From Cupriavidus nantongensis (GTDB taxonomy: Bacteria; Pseudomonadota; Gammaproteobacteria; Burkholderiales; Burkholderiaceae), in contig NZ_CP014845.1 in NCBI RefSeq assembly GCF_001598055.1, positions 1,178,001 through 1,242,000 on the forward strand: 64,000 nt of DNA. Reading direction: 5' to 3'. Under the pieces are notes generated by a model that was not told where the DNA came from, made no database searches, and worked only from the letters and a program-made list of their open reading frames with translations. The position numbers and the translations under genes were made by a program. This document shows positions 1-8,813 of the stretch, one piece after another (positions within the stretch are counted from its first letter, which is position 1; each line of letters begins with the position of its first letter).

Positions 1-231
1 CAGCGAAGACAGGGCCGAGGCGCGCACCGCCTGCAACAGGTCTTGCCGGCTGGCGAAATGGCGGTACGCGGCATTGGGCACTACGCCGGCGCGCCGCGTC
101 GCCTCGCGCAGCACAATGGCGTCGGGGCCGCCCTCGCGTGCCAGGTCGATGCCGGCATCGAGCAGCGCGCGGCGCAGGTCGCCATGGCGGTAGGTCGCCC
201 GTGCGGGCGGTGCGGAGGCTTCCCGGTTCAT
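1..231 (-). CDS. TetR/AcrR-family transcriptional regulator (C-terminus outside window)
   Basis: The 77 visible codons start at an ATG whose complement lies at 229-231 and run off the left edge. The fragment reads as a TetR N-terminal DNA-binding domain: YRHGDLRRALLDAG forms the first helix, LREATRRAGVVPNAAYRHF is the helix-turn-helix with its YRHF end, and SRQDLLQAV is the linker helix. The ligand-binding part is not in the window, so the inducer cannot be guessed. A palindrome in its own promoter suggests autorepression, as is usual for the family. Confidence 0.85.
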   Translation of the reverse strand, partial: MNREASAPPARATYRHGDLRRALLDAGIDLAREGGPDAIVLREATRRAGVVPNAAYRHFASRQDLLQAVRASALSSL

Positions 232-269
232 GCGGGCCTCCCGGAAAACGAATGACAGGTCATGATGTG

Positions 270-306
270 CAGAGTCTTATAGTGAACAGTGTACACAATC
301 AAACTG
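270..306 (-). promoter_or_regulatory. Promoter and palindromic operator of the tetR gene
   Basis: Read on the minus strand, TTGATT and TAAGAC (or TATAAG) sit 15-17 bases apart as possible -35 and -10 boxes. The perfect 8-bp palindrome GTGTACAC at 289-296 lies between them. A palindrome in the spacer just upstream of a tetR gene is the usual place for a self-repression operator. Assignment as the operator is inference. Confidence 0.4.
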
Positions 307-355
307 TCACAAGCTTGTTGCGCTTACGATGGCGGGGCCGGCGCAGCCCCAGGGC

Positions 356-1792
356 TCAGAGGATCGGCGCGAACAGCGAGGCGACGTGCATCGCCACGCG
401 CAGCGGTGCCGGCGCGGCGAGGAACTCGTCCAGCCCGACCCGGCGGGCCTGCGCGAAATCGGCCTCGAGCATTGCGGCCACCTGCGCCGCAAAGCCCTCG
501 TCCGCGGTCATCACCATCAGCTCGAAATTGAGCCGGAACGAACGATTGTCGAGGTTCGCGGTGCCGATGGCGGCGGCCTCGTCGTCGATCAGAATCACCT
601 TCTGGTGCAGGAAGCCAGGCTGATAGCGATAGATCTTGATGCCCGCGGCAATAGCCTTGTGCGCGTACAGCGTCGAGGCGGCATAGACCACCAGGTGGTC
701 CGGCCGCGCCGGGATCAGGATGCGCACATCCACGCCGCGCAGCACCGCCAGCCGCAGCACCGCGAACACGGCCTCGTCCGGCACGAAATACGGCGACGTG
801 ATCCACAGCCGGTGACGCGCCGACTGGATCGCCTCGACAAAGAACAGCGAGCAGGTTTCCTGCGCATCGGCCGGCCCCGACGGCACCACCTGGCAGGTCA
901 TGCTGCCGCCCGCCTCGGGCGGCGGCATCAGCAGATGCGGCACCTCGCGCGCGGCCCAGTACCAGTCTTCGGCAAAGGCCATCTGCAAGTCGAGCACGGC
1001 GCTGCCGCGCAGCGCGATATGGGTGTCGCGCCAGGGCGCCAGCGGCGGACGCTGGCCCAGGTATTCGACGCCGACATTGTGGCCGCCGATGAATGCTTCG
1101 CTGCCGTCGACGACCACCAGCTTGCGGTGGTTGCGGAAATTGAGCTGGAACCGGTTGACGAAACCGCGATGCGTCGAGAACGCCCGCGCCTCGACCCCGG
1201 CATCGAGCAGCGTGCGCACGTAGCGGCGCGACATCGCGTGGCAGCCGATGCGGTCGAACAGGAAGTACACCTTGACGCCGGCCTGCGCGCGCTCGCACAT
1301 CAGCGCCTGCAGTTGCCGGCCCAGTGCGTCGTCGTGGACGATAAAGAACTGCACGATCAACACCTGCCTGGCGCGCGCCATCGCCGCGAAGATGGCCTCG
1401 AAGGTCTGCTCGCCGTCGATCAGCAGCCGCACATCGTTGTTGGCCAGGCACGGCATGCCGGTCAGGCGCGGCAGCGCGCGCATGCAGGCCTGCACCGGCG
1501 CGTGGACCACGCACGCGCTGCGTGCCTCGCGCTCGCGCGGGGTCATGCCGTGTCGGATTTCGCGCAGCCGGTCGTCGTTGAAGCGGCGCGCGTCGACATA
1601 ACCGGCAAAGGTGCTGCGCCCGAAGATCAGGTAAGGCACCAGGGTGAAATACGGCATCATCAGCAGCGAGCCGGCCCAGGCAATCGCGCCCGGCGCGGTG
1701 CGCACCGTCATGACGGCATGCAGCGCGGCCACCACGCCTACGACGTGAAAGGCCAGCACGATGATGGCGATGACACTCGGGCTCTGCAGCAT
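356..1792 (-). CDS. cls: Cardiolipin synthase (phospholipase D superfamily)
   Basis: 478 aa from the ATG at 1790-1792. Two N-terminal membrane helices (about residues 6-27 and 33-58) are followed by two phospholipase D modules. Each has an HKD motif: HRKLVVVD at about 222-229 and HQKVILID at about 396-403. Two HKD modules after two N-terminal helices is the architecture of bacterial ClsA, which condenses two phosphatidylglycerols into cardiolipin at the inner membrane. The reading frame stays open for a further 306 bases upstream (including a Lys/Ala-rich stretch), but the family alignment starts at this Met. No strong ribosome binding site is visible, so the start is uncertain. It appears monocistronic. 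Confidence 0.9.
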   Translation of the reverse strand: MLQSPSVIAIIVLAFHVVGVVAALHAVMTVRTAPGAIAWAGSLLMMPYFTLVPYLIFGRSTFAGYVDARRFNDDRLREIRHGMTPREREARSACVVHAPVQACMRALPRLTGMPCLANNDVRLLIDGEQTFEAIFAAMARARQVLIVQFFIVHDDALGRQLQALMCERAQAGVKVYFLFDRIGCHAMSRRYVRTLLDAGVEARAFSTHRGFVNRFQLNFRNHRKLVVVDGSEAFIGGHNVGVEYLGQRPPLAPWRDTHIALRGSAVLDLQMAFAEDWYWAAREVPHLLMPPPEAGGSMTCQVVPSGPADAQETCSLFFVEAIQSARHRLWITSPYFVPDEAVFAVLRLAVLRGVDVRILIPARPDHLVVYAASTLYAHKAIAAGIKIYRYQPGFLHQKVILIDDEAAAIGTANLDNRSFRLNFELMVMTADEGFAAQVAAMLEADFAQARRVGLDEFLAAPAPLRVAMHVASLFAPIL

Positions 1793-2253
1793 CGGTGGGC
1801 TTGTGTCCGCTGACCGGATCGCGATGCGCGCTATTTTGGCACAGCCCGGTCCGGATGTTGGCGCCACCTGGTGCGCCGCCAGCCGGAGCTGCCTCTTCGG
1901 GGCAGGCTGCTTCGGAGCTGCCTTCTTTTTTGGCATGCCGATGGCATCACGGTGCCAGGCCGCTGTCAGGGCAGCGTGCCCCTGTTTGTCCACAGGAACT
2001 GTGGACAACTTTCCGTAGCGGCCCGCCGCCGCCGCAGCTTCTCCGTCGCCTCCGCTCCGATCACGGCGAACCGCGAAAATCGACAGATATTTCAGCAATG
2101 TCTGATTGTTTTTCGTACCGCACTTTTAATACGCTTTCCGGCTAGGCAACGCGGTGCCATCACGGTGCCGCGGCCCGGCTGTCCGACCGCGGCCCGGGCG
2201 TCATTGCCGGCTTTCGCCTGACGGTTCGTATCCTGCCCTGTGGTCCGCCTCCG
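1793..2253. other. Divergent intergenic region between cls and the response regulator
   Basis: 461 bases without a supportable gene. The half near cls is GC-rich and stays open in the cls frame. The stretch 2085-2145 is clearly more AT-rich than the surroundings and probably holds the promoter of the rightward regulator gene, but no clean -35/-10 pair can be named. Confidence 0.4.
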
Positions 2254-3009
2254 ATGAATATTGCGCTGCTGATGGGCTTTTCGCCCCAACTCCGTACCGT
2301 GGCCGAACTGCTGGAGGGCGCCGGCTTCCGCTGCCGCGTGTTCGAGACCGGCCGCGAGCTGATCCACCGCATCAGCCAGGAGCTGTACGACATGCTGCTG
2401 ATCGACGACGCCCTGCCCGACCTGCCGGCGCTGGAAGTGGTGCGCGCCGTGCGCAGCGCGCGCTCGCGCGATGTGCCGATCATCCTGCTGGCTGCCGACG
2501 ACAGCGAAGACAAGCTGGTCGATGCGCTCGACGCTGGCGCCGACGACTACGTCTGCCGCCCGCTCAATGCGCGCGTGCTGATGGCGCGCATCACCGCCTT
2601 GCGCCGGCGCGTGACCGGCGAACGCGTACGCCAGGGCCTGGTGGTGCAGGCCGGTCCCTACCAACTCAACAGCATGGGGCGCTTCGCCACGCTGCGCGGA
2701 GAGCGCATCGCCATGACGCCGAAGGAATTCGACCTGGCCATGATGCTGTTCTCGAATGTCGGCCGCGTGCTGGCCGCCGAGCGCATCCAGCAGGCGATCT
2801 GGCGGCATGAACTGCCGCCGCTGTCGCGGGCGCTGGCGGGCCTGATCTCGCGGCTGCGCAAGACGCTGCGCATCGGCGTGGCCAACGGCATCGTGATCAC
2901 GGTGGTCTACGCGCATGGCTACCGGCTCGACGTGCTCGAAGAGAGCATCGCGCCCAGGCTGCCGAAGGCCGGGACGCGAACCACCGCGCCACGGCCCTCG
3001 GGCAACTGA
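2254..3009 (+). CDS. OmpR-family response regulator with atypical receiver
   Basis: 251 aa: receiver domain (about 1-120) followed by an OmpR-type winged helix (about 135-228; TPKEFDLAMMLF, then a recognition helix around LISRLRKTL, ending in VVYAHGYRLDV). The aspartate at the phosphorylation position is present (D51 in LLIDDALPD). The acidic pair normally found after beta-strand 1 is missing (ALLMGFS instead of LLVEDD). The invariant lysine is replaced by arginine (DDYVCRPLN). No sensor kinase lies nearby. It probably binds DNA with altered or phosphorylation-independent control. The stop codon lies in a 13-bp tandem repeat. Confidence 0.85.
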   Translation: MNIALLMGFSPQLRTVAELLEGAGFRCRVFETGRELIHRISQELYDMLLIDDALPDLPALEVVRAVRSARSRDVPIILLAADDSEDKLVDALDAGADDYVCRPLNARVLMARITALRRRVTGERVRQGLVVQAGPYQLNSMGRFATLRGERIAMTPKEFDLAMMLFSNVGRVLAAERIQQAIWRHELPPLSRALAGLISRLRKTLRIGVANGIVITVVYAHGYRLDVLEESIAPRLPKAGTRTTAPRPSGN

Positions 3010-3042
3010 GCCGGGCAACTGAGCCGGGCAACTGAGCCGGGC
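2999..3042. repeat. 13-bp tandem repeat spanning a stop codon
   Basis: The unit CGGGCAACTGAGC occurs three times head to tail (2999-3011, 3012-3024, 3025-3037) plus a partial fourth. The first unit contains the TGA of the response regulator, and the array ends at the stop of the convergent EAL-CBS-GGDEF gene. Confidence 0.9.
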
Positions 3043-4892
3043 TACGCCGGCAGCGTCGCCGACAGCGCCAGGAAGTCGAGCACGGCCATGCCGTCGGCGG
3101 AGCGCTTGGCTTCGCGCTTGGCCGCTGCCGCCGCGGCGCCGATCTGCTGGCTGCCCAGGCGCTGCAGTCCGGCCACGCCCTCGCCGCTGACGCACACCAC
3201 CCCCACCGCCATCGATACCGGAGGAAAGAACACCGGCCGCCCGTGCCGGTCTTCGCCATGCATGCCGCCGGCGGCGCGGTCGGGCGGCGCATACATGGCG
3301 CGCGCCGCATCGTTGAAGCGCAGGATTGCGGCGCGCATGCGCTCGGCCCAGTCGGCACTCTGGTACAGCACCAGGAAATCGTCGCCCCCCACATGGCCCA
3401 GGAAGTCGCGGGCCGGGTCGCACGCCTCGGCCAGGATCGCGGCCGCGCCCTTGAGCATCTCGTCGCCTTTCCAGTAGCCGTACTTGTCGTTGAAGGGCTT
3501 GAAGTGGTTCAGGTCGACATAGCAGGCATGGAATTCGCTGGCGGCCTCGATCAGCCGCTCGATATGCTGGTTCAGCGGGATATTGCCCGGCAGGAAGGTC
3601 AGCGGATTGGCGTAGCGCGCCGCTTCCATGCGCACCTCGGTGATCGCCCGGATCAGGTCGGCGCCGGTGCCCAGCCCGATATAGCGGCCCTGGTCGGTGA
3701 TCACGAAGCCGTCGGCGAGCGAGCGCGTGTTCTCGCCCGACAGGATCTGCGCCATGTCTTCCAGGCTGGCGCGCTGGTCGAAGCAGGCAGGATCGCGGCT
3801 GGCCATGGCGATGCAGGCCTTCTTGCCATAAAGCTCGCGATGGAACGGCGCCGCGTAGCGGTCGATAAACGCCTGGCGGCCGATGATGGCCAGCGGCCGC
3901 CCCTCGTCATTGACCACCGCTACCGCCTGCAGTTCGGGCTGGTCCTGGAAGGTGCGCAGCACCGCATCGTTGCTGGCCGACGGCGACACCGTCGGCGCCG
4001 GCCGCAGCAGCCGTCCCGCGGTGATGCCGGACCAGCCCGAGCGCACCATCTGCGGAAACACGGCAATGCGGCGCGACGCCAGCGCCTGCCGCACATGCAG
4101 CGCGGCCTGCGCCGCCGGCTGCGCCACCGGCCGTCCCACGTAATAGCCCTGGGCGCCGGTCACGCCGAGGTCGCGCACCACGGCCAGCTCGTCTTCGTCT
4201 TCAATCCCTTCGGCGATCACGCGCCCGCCAAAGGCACTCATCATGCGCAGCAGCGCGCGCAGGATCTCCAGCCGGCGCGAGCACGACGCGATGCCGCGCA
4301 CCAGTGACTTGTCGATCTTGACGAAATGCGGCGACAGGTGCGCGAGCAAGTCCAGGTTGGCGTGCCCGGTGCCGAAATCGTCCAGCGCGTATTGCATGCC
4401 GAGTTCGCGCAGCACCGCCATGGCCATGCCAAAGCTGGCGGCGTCGCCGATCGGGGTCTGCTCGGTGACCTCGATTACCAGCCGCGACGGTGCAATGCCG
4501 GCTTCGAGCAGCGCCGCCATCAGCCGCCCCCGGTCCGCCAGCAGGTGGCGCAAGGTCTGCGGGCTGAAATTGAGAAAGAGCTTGCCGGGCAGATCGAAAC
4601 CGCGCCACGCAACCAGCGCGGTGCGCGCCGCTTCCACCTCCAGCGCGATGGTGGCGGGAACGCCCTGCACCAGCCGGAACAGCGCGTCAGGGGCCGCCCA
4701 CGGCGAGCCCACGGGCCCGCGGATCAGCGCTTCGTAGCCAAGGATGGCGCCGCTGTCCGCCTGCACGATCGGCTGGAACACGGCGTGCAGCGGCGGCAGG
4801 CGCGCCGGCGCAAGCACGGTCCCGCCCGGGACAACGCTGGCGGCGTCGGAGGCAGGGTCGTGCTGGAGCGTGGCGACGGTCAGGCCATTCAT
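3042..4892 (-). CDS. EAL-CBS-GGDEF cyclic-di-GMP signalling protein
   Basis: 616 aa from the ATG at 4890-4892; an upstream in-frame start is possible because no clear ribosome binding site is seen. Order of domains: EAL (about 35-270), a CBS-pair-like middle (about 290-400), then GGDEF (about 440-610). The EAL part keeps the catalytic signature (GYEALIRGP with E54, VIEVTEQTP, DDFGTG, KIDKSLV, AEGIE), so phosphodiesterase activity is likely. The GGDEF motif reads GGDDF (about 502-506), an accepted active-site variant. No membrane segment is visible, so it is cytoplasmic. CBS pairs bind adenine nucleotides, suggesting energy-sensing control. It is divergent from a chemoreceptor gene, consistent with motility control. 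Confidence 0.88.
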   Translation of the reverse strand: MNGLTVATLQHDPASDAASVVPGGTVLAPARLPPLHAVFQPIVQADSGAILGYEALIRGPVGSPWAAPDALFRLVQGVPATIALEVEAARTALVAWRGFDLPGKLFLNFSPQTLRHLLADRGRLMAALLEAGIAPSRLVIEVTEQTPIGDAASFGMAMAVLRELGMQYALDDFGTGHANLDLLAHLSPHFVKIDKSLVRGIASCSRRLEILRALLRMMSAFGGRVIAEGIEDEDELAVVRDLGVTGAQGYYVGRPVAQPAAQAALHVRQALASRRIAVFPQMVRSGWSGITAGRLLRPAPTVSPSASNDAVLRTFQDQPELQAVAVVNDEGRPLAIIGRQAFIDRYAAPFHRELYGKKACIAMASRDPACFDQRASLEDMAQILSGENTRSLADGFVITDQGRYIGLGTGADLIRAITEVRMEAARYANPLTFLPGNIPLNQHIERLIEAASEFHACYVDLNHFKPFNDKYGYWKGDEMLKGAAAILAEACDPARDFLGHVGGDDFLVLYQSADWAERMRAAILRFNDAARAMYAPPDRAAGGMHGEDRHGRPVFFPPVSMAVGVVCVSGEGVAGLQRLGSQQIGAAAAAAKREAKRSADGMAVLDFLALSATLPA

Positions 4893-5136
4893 AGGAAGCA
4901 AGCGGGGGAATGATGCGGGAGCGGGGAGGCGCAGTGCGGCCCACATTGCATGACATCCACATGACAGCGCGATGACAGTCCATATTGGAAGCATGTCACG
5001 TTGGCGTCACGTTGATCGACGACGATCCGTGCGCCGCGGCGACCGTCCCGTACAGAGGACGGCGCCAGCGGCGAATCGGGTCAAGCCCGGGCCGCGCAGG
5101 CTGGTCACGCCGGTGCGCCCGTCTGGAGTCATCTCC

Positions 5137-6762
5137 GTGTTGCAAGTTTTCAAGACATCCCTGCCCGGCCAGCTTCGGGCAGTTGCCCCCGCGCGCTGGC
5201 TGGCGCGGCTGGGCCGCCTGCCGCTGGTGGCGCGCCTGTGCGCTGCCTTTGCCCTGGTCTACCTGTTCGGCGCCGCGGTCGGCCTGACCGGCATCGCCAA
5301 CCTGGTCTCGATCAAGGCGCGCACCGATACCCTGTACCAGCACGACATGCACGGCGCGATCTCGGCGGAGCGGGCGCAATCGGCACTGGCCGCGCTCGGG
5401 CGCGCGCAGCTGGCGCTGACCATGGCCACCAGCAGCACCGAGCGCGACGGCGCCGCCGACGAGATCGCGGCGGCGCTGGCGCAACTCGATGCGGCACTGG
5501 CCGGCGTGCAGCGGGCCGCCCCCGCCCAGGCGGCGCCACTGCTGCGCGAACGCCAGCGCGCCAGCGAGCTGGCCCACGCCTACGTGGCGTTGCTGCGCAA
5601 GCAGCCGCTGGATCCGCTGCAATTCGACAGCGCGGTTTCGGTCGACGGCCATTTCGTCACCGAGCAACTGCAGCGGCTCAGCACCCAGGTCGAGGCCGTG
5701 CGCCGCCAGCAGGAGCAGCAGGCCGCCGCCACCGTTGCCAGCGTCGCCGCCAGCCAGCTGCGCGCGCAGGCCTGGATGGCGGCCTTGCTCGGCGCCAGCC
5801 TGCTCGCTGCCGCCGCGCTTGCGTGGATTGCCGCGCGCAGCCTGCGTGCCGAACTGGGCGGCGAGCCGCGCGATGCCGCCGAGATCGCCCGCCGCATTGC
5901 CGCCGGCGACCTGACCGCCCCGATCGCGCTGCGCCCGGCGGACCACAGCAGCATGCTGCACCATGTGGCCAGCATGCGCGACCAGCTCGCCGGCGTGCTG
6001 GCGCGGATCCAGGCCAGCGCCCACGAGATCACCGCGGCCAGCCAGCAGATCGCGGCGGGCAACCAGGCCCTGTCGGCACGTACCGAGCAGCAGGCGAGCG
6101 CGCTCGATGCGACCACCGACAGCATGCAGGCGCTGGCCGCGCATGTCGCCGCCGCGCATGCGCAGGCCACCGAATCGAGCGAGATGGCCAGCGCCGCCCG
6201 CGCCGCCACCGACGACGGCGCGGCCGTGGTGCAGCGCATGCGCGCTGCCATGGACGCCCTGCACGGCCACTCGCGCCATATCGCCGAGATTGTCGGCGTG
6301 ATCGAAAGCATCGCGTTCCAGACCAATATCCTGGCGCTGAACGCCGCCGTGGAAGCGGCGCGTGCGGGCCCGGCGGGCCGCGGCTTTGCCGTGGTGGCGC
6401 AGGAAGTGCGCGCGCTGGCACAGCGCAGCGCCGAGGCGGCGCGCGAGATCGGCGGCATCATCGGCAATGCCACGCACGAGATCCAGCAAGGCGCCAGCCT
6501 GAGCGGCAGCGTGGTGGCGGCGATGGACCGCATCGCCGCGACGGTGGGCCACAGCCATGCGCTCGCGGAGGGCTTGCGCACGCTCGCGGACGAGCAGGCC
6601 GAAAGCGTGCAGGGCGCCGGGCAGGCGGCGGCGCAACTACGCCAGACGGCCCAGCAGAATGCTGCGCTGGTCGACGAACTCGCGGGCCAGGCGGCGCGGC
6701 TCGACCAGCAGGCCGCGGCGCTGGCCAGCGACGTGGCGCGCTTTCGCTTCCGGCAGCCGTGA
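5137..6762 (+). CDS. Methyl-accepting chemotaxis protein
   Basis: 541 aa from a GTG at 5137 preceded by GGAG at eight bases; the frame is open further upstream, but that part looks non-coding. Membrane helix 1 (about 31-50), a periplasmic four-helix-type domain rich in Ala and Gln, membrane helix 2 (about 212-233), HAMP (about 234-290), then a long coiled-coil signalling domain. The hairpin tip reads [20 protein letters not shown] (about 392-410) followed by [10 protein letters not shown], with proline where a glutamate is usual. It has no C-terminal CheR/CheB docking pentapeptide. The ligand is unknown. It would relay a periplasmic signal to CheA/CheW encoded elsewhere. Confidence 0.92.
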   Translation: MLQVFKTSLPGQLRAVAPARWLARLGRLPLVARLCAAFALVYLFGAAVGLTGIANLVSIKARTDTLYQHDMHGAISAERAQSALAALGRAQLALTMATSSTERDGAADEIAAALAQLDAALAGVQRAAPAQAAPLLRERQRASELAHAYVALLRKQPLDPLQFDSAVSVDGHFVTEQLQRLSTQVEAVRRQQEQQAAATVASVAASQLRAQAWMAALLGASLLAAAALAWIAARSLRAELGGEPRDAAEIARRIAAGDLTAPIALRPADHSSMLHHVASMRDQLAGVLARIQASAHEITAASQQIAAGNQALSARTEQQASALDATTDSMQALAAHVAAAHAQATESSEMASAARAATDDGAAVVQRMRAAMDALHGHSRHIAEIVGVIESIAFQTNILALNAAVEAARAGPAGRGFAVVAQEVRALAQRSAEAAREIGGIIGNATHEIQQGASLSGSVVAAMDRIAATVGHSHALAEGLRTLADEQAESVQGAGQAAAQLRQTAQQNAALVDELAGQAARLDQQAAALASDVARFRFRQP

Positions 6763-6948
6763 CCAGGCAGGCGCCGCCAAGATGTGTCGGGGCGAAACAT
6801 TTGTCATGACGACGTAACCGGCATTTACGTCTTCCGCGACGAAGTTACAGATATGTTGCAACTGAACCAGCCCCGGTAACGTGACAGCCCGGTTGCGGCG
6901 AGTAACCTTGCTTCACACCAACTGAACTGGGCACCCGCACAGGAAACC

Positions 6949-7545
6949 ATGGCTGAACGACTGATCATGCTGGACGTACCCGGCGTCCTGTACTCCGACC
7001 GCTCCCGCGCCCGCCTCGGCGGCATTCCGGATTCGGGCACGCCGCGCGACGTGAGGTTTTTCGACCCGGTCGCGCTTGGGTTCGTGCGCAGGCTGTTCGG
7101 CGTGGCGGGCGCCCGTGTGGTGGTATCCGATGCCTGGCGCCGGGGCACCCCGGCCGCCATCCTGCAACAGCTGGACCTGCAGGTCGAAGCCATGACGCCG
7201 CCGGTCGCTGGCGGCCACGGCGCCGAGATCGAAGCGTTTTTCGCGCAGGGAGCGCGCCCGGTCCATTACGTGATCCTGTCCTGCGCCGCGGCCGAGTCGA
7301 TGCCCGAGGCGCTGCGCGAGCACCTGGTCACGGTCGATCCGGCGGTGGGCCTGACCCTGGAGAACTTCCAGCAGGCGCTGGAGATCCTGGGCGTGGCCTG
7401 CCCGTCGACGGTGATGCCGGCGCCCAAGCTCGATGCCGGCCTCAAGGCCAAGCTGGCGCAGCTGCAGCAGCTGGCGCGCGACGACCCTGCCCGCTTCGGC
7501 AGCGCGCTGGCACCGGCACGCGAAGCGACGGCCGTCCACGCCTGA
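6949..7545 (+). CDS. HAD-like protein of the HAD_SAK-type family
   Basis: 198 aa with the start of a HAD phosphatase fold: LIMLDVPGVLYS as motif I, RVVVSDAWRRG as the second motif region, and VDPAVGLTLENFQQALEIL near the C-terminus. The layout matches small HAD proteins of the Swiss-Army-knife type. Motif I normally reads DxDG; here it is DVPG, so the second aspartate is lost and catalysis is doubtful. The upstream region 6780-6948 is AT-richer and may hold the promoter. A terminator follows, so it is a single-gene unit. Function unknown. Confidence 0.6.
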   Translation: MAERLIMLDVPGVLYSDRSRARLGGIPDSGTPRDVRFFDPVALGFVRRLFGVAGARVVVSDAWRRGTPAAILQQLDLQVEAMTPPVAGGHGAEIEAFFAQGARPVHYVILSCAAAESMPEALREHLVTVDPAVGLTLENFQQALEILGVACPSTVMPAPKLDAGLKAKLAQLQQLARDDPARFGSALAPAREATAVHA

Positions 7546-7571
7546 TCCGACACTGCCATGCAGTCCCCGAC

Positions 7572-7596
7572 GGGGCGCCCACGGGCGCCCCGTTTT
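7572..7596 (+). terminator. Rho-independent terminator after the HAD-like gene
   Basis: Arms GGGGCGCCC and GGGCGCCCC flank a very short loop and are followed by GTTTT, 27 bases after the stop codon. Confidence 0.8.
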
Positions 7597-7738
7597 GCAT
7601 CCGGCGATCTGCAATGAACGATGCCGAGCGACGGGATGACCGACGGGATCCGTCGCTCCGGCGCATCCTCGCTGCAACGATCCCGTATCATGCTCGCTGT
7701 CGCCGGCCCCATGCCGGAGCTATGTGCCAGGACCCGCC

Positions 7739-8107
7739 ATGCCTCACCTCGTCATCGAACTGACCGAAAACACCCGCCTGAACTGCTCGCAGGAAGAGCT
7801 GCTGGATGAGGCCAATGCCGCCCTGCTGGCTTCCGGCCAGTTCCAGGAGGCGGATATCAAGTCGCGCTGCATCACGCTGTCGACCTACCGCCAGGGCATC
7901 GATGCCGTCGAGCGGGCCTTTGTCCATGCGCGCCTGTCGATCCTGGACGGGCGCGATACCGCCGTGCGCCAGGCGCTGGCGCAAGCGGTCTGCGATGTGA
8001 TTGCCGAAGCCGTGCGCTCGGGCGGCGGCACCGGCCAGAACGTGCAGGTGTCCGTAGAGGTCTGCGAGATGGTGCGCGCCACCTACGCCAAGCAACTGGT
8101 GGCCTGA
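7739..8107 (+). CDS. 5-carboxymethyl-2-hydroxymuconate isomerase family tautomerase
   Basis: 122 aa starting MPHLVIELTENT. Proline follows the initiator Met and is the catalytic base of the tautomerase superfamily once Met is removed. Length and the C-terminal EVCEMVRATYAKQLV fit the CHMI family (HpaF-like), which isomerises 5-carboxymethyl-2-hydroxymuconate in homoprotocatechuate degradation. No other hpa genes are nearby, so the natural substrate may differ. The start was chosen because family members begin exactly at MPH. Confidence 0.85.
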   Translation: MPHLVIELTENTRLNCSQEELLDEANAALLASGQFQEADIKSRCITLSTYRQGIDAVERAFVHARLSILDGRDTAVRQALAQAVCDVIAEAVRSGGGTGQNVQVSVEVCEMVRATYAKQLVA

Positions 8108-8132
8108 CCTGCCGCGCCGTCTGGCGGCCGCC

Positions 8133-8164
8133 CAATAAAAAACCCGCGGCCGTTGCAGCCGCGG
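8133..8164 (-). terminator. GC-rich hairpin with T-tract on the minus strand
   Basis: CCCGCGGC and GCCGCGGG flank a seven-base loop. The A-run on the plus side (aataaaaaa) becomes a T-run for leftward transcripts. It follows the tautomerase stop by about 30 bases and would stop read-through from the leftward HU gene. Confidence 0.6.
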
Positions 8165-8297
8165 GCGGAAGCTTCAGGAAGACTCCCGAAGCTCTGTCAT
8201 GGGGAGCGCCCCCGCACCCATGACGTAGTCGATTCTAGGTGGGCGACATGGCCACCGAATTGACCTGGATTAAACGCTGCCGGATTGGTGCCGGCGG

Positions 8298-8340
8298 CCA
8301 GAAAGAAAAGGAGCCGGCAAGCGGCTCCTTTTCTTTCTGG
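8298..8340. terminator. Bidirectional terminator downstream of the HU-like gene
   Basis: A perfect inverted repeat with 19-bp arms (8298-8316 and 8322-8340) and a five-base loop. The purine/pyrimidine ends give AAGAAAAGG on one side and CCTTTTCTT on the other, so it works in both directions. It lies 14 bases after the end of the leftward HU-like gene. Confidence 0.85.
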
Positions 8341-8354
8341 ACAACTGGCGCAGA

Positions 8355-8813
8355 TCAGGCTGCGGCGTCCTTCAGCTTCTTCAGCGGACGGACCTTGACC
8401 TTGACGCTGGCCGGCTTGGCCGGGAACCAGCGCTCTTCACCGGTGAACGGGTCCTTGCCGAAGCGCTTCTTCTTGGCCGGCACTTGCTGCGCCGTGACCT
8501 TCAGCAGGCCGGGCAGCGTGAACTCGCCAGCGCCCTTCTTGTTCAGCGCGCCGACGATGGTGTTTTCCAGGTGGGCCAGCACCGTCTTCACGGTCTTGGC
8601 TTCCAGTTCCGTCTGGGCTACCAGGTGAGCGACCAGGCTCGACTTGTTGAAGGTGTCCTTCAGCGGGCGCGCAACGGGCGCAGCGGCGGGAGCAGCCTTC
8701 TTGGCCGGCGTGGCCTTCTTGGCGGCAGCCTTCACGGGTGCCTTGGTTGCCGCAGCCTTCTTGGCGGCGGGCTTGGTTGCAGTCTTCGCGGTCGGTTTCG
8801 CTTTGGTCGCCAT
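8355..8813 (-). CDS. HU-family DNA-binding protein with histone H1-like N-terminal tail
   Basis: 152 aa. The first 45 or so residues are almost only Lys, Ala, Pro and Thr in AKKA/PAKKA repeats, like a eukaryotic H1 tail. The remainder is an HU-like domain: FNKSSLVAHLV start, amphipathic helices, GEFTLPGLLKV turn, and a basic arm around KKKRFGKDPFTGEERWFPAK. The tail would add sequence-independent DNA affinity and may be a target for acetylation. Expected role: nucleoid compaction. A good promoter lies upstream and a bidirectional terminator downstream, so it is a single-gene unit. Confidence 0.9.
   Translation of the reverse strand: MATKAKPTAKTATKPAAKKAAATKAPVKAAAKKATPAKKAAPAAAPVARPLKDTFNKSSLVAHLVAQTELEAKTVKTVLAHLENTIVGALNKKGAGEFTLPGLLKVTAQQVPAKKKRFGKDPFTGEERWFPAKPASVKVKVRPLKKLKDAAA

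Noticed and set aside
324..1813. Long open frames on both strands inside cls
   Set aside because: Only the frame with two HKD motifs has protein-like sequence; the rest are composition shadows.
1793..2098. Extension of cardiolipin synthase by about 100 N-terminal residues, including a Lys/Ala-rich stretch
   Set aside because: The family alignment starts at the called Met, and no ribosome binding site precedes the extension.
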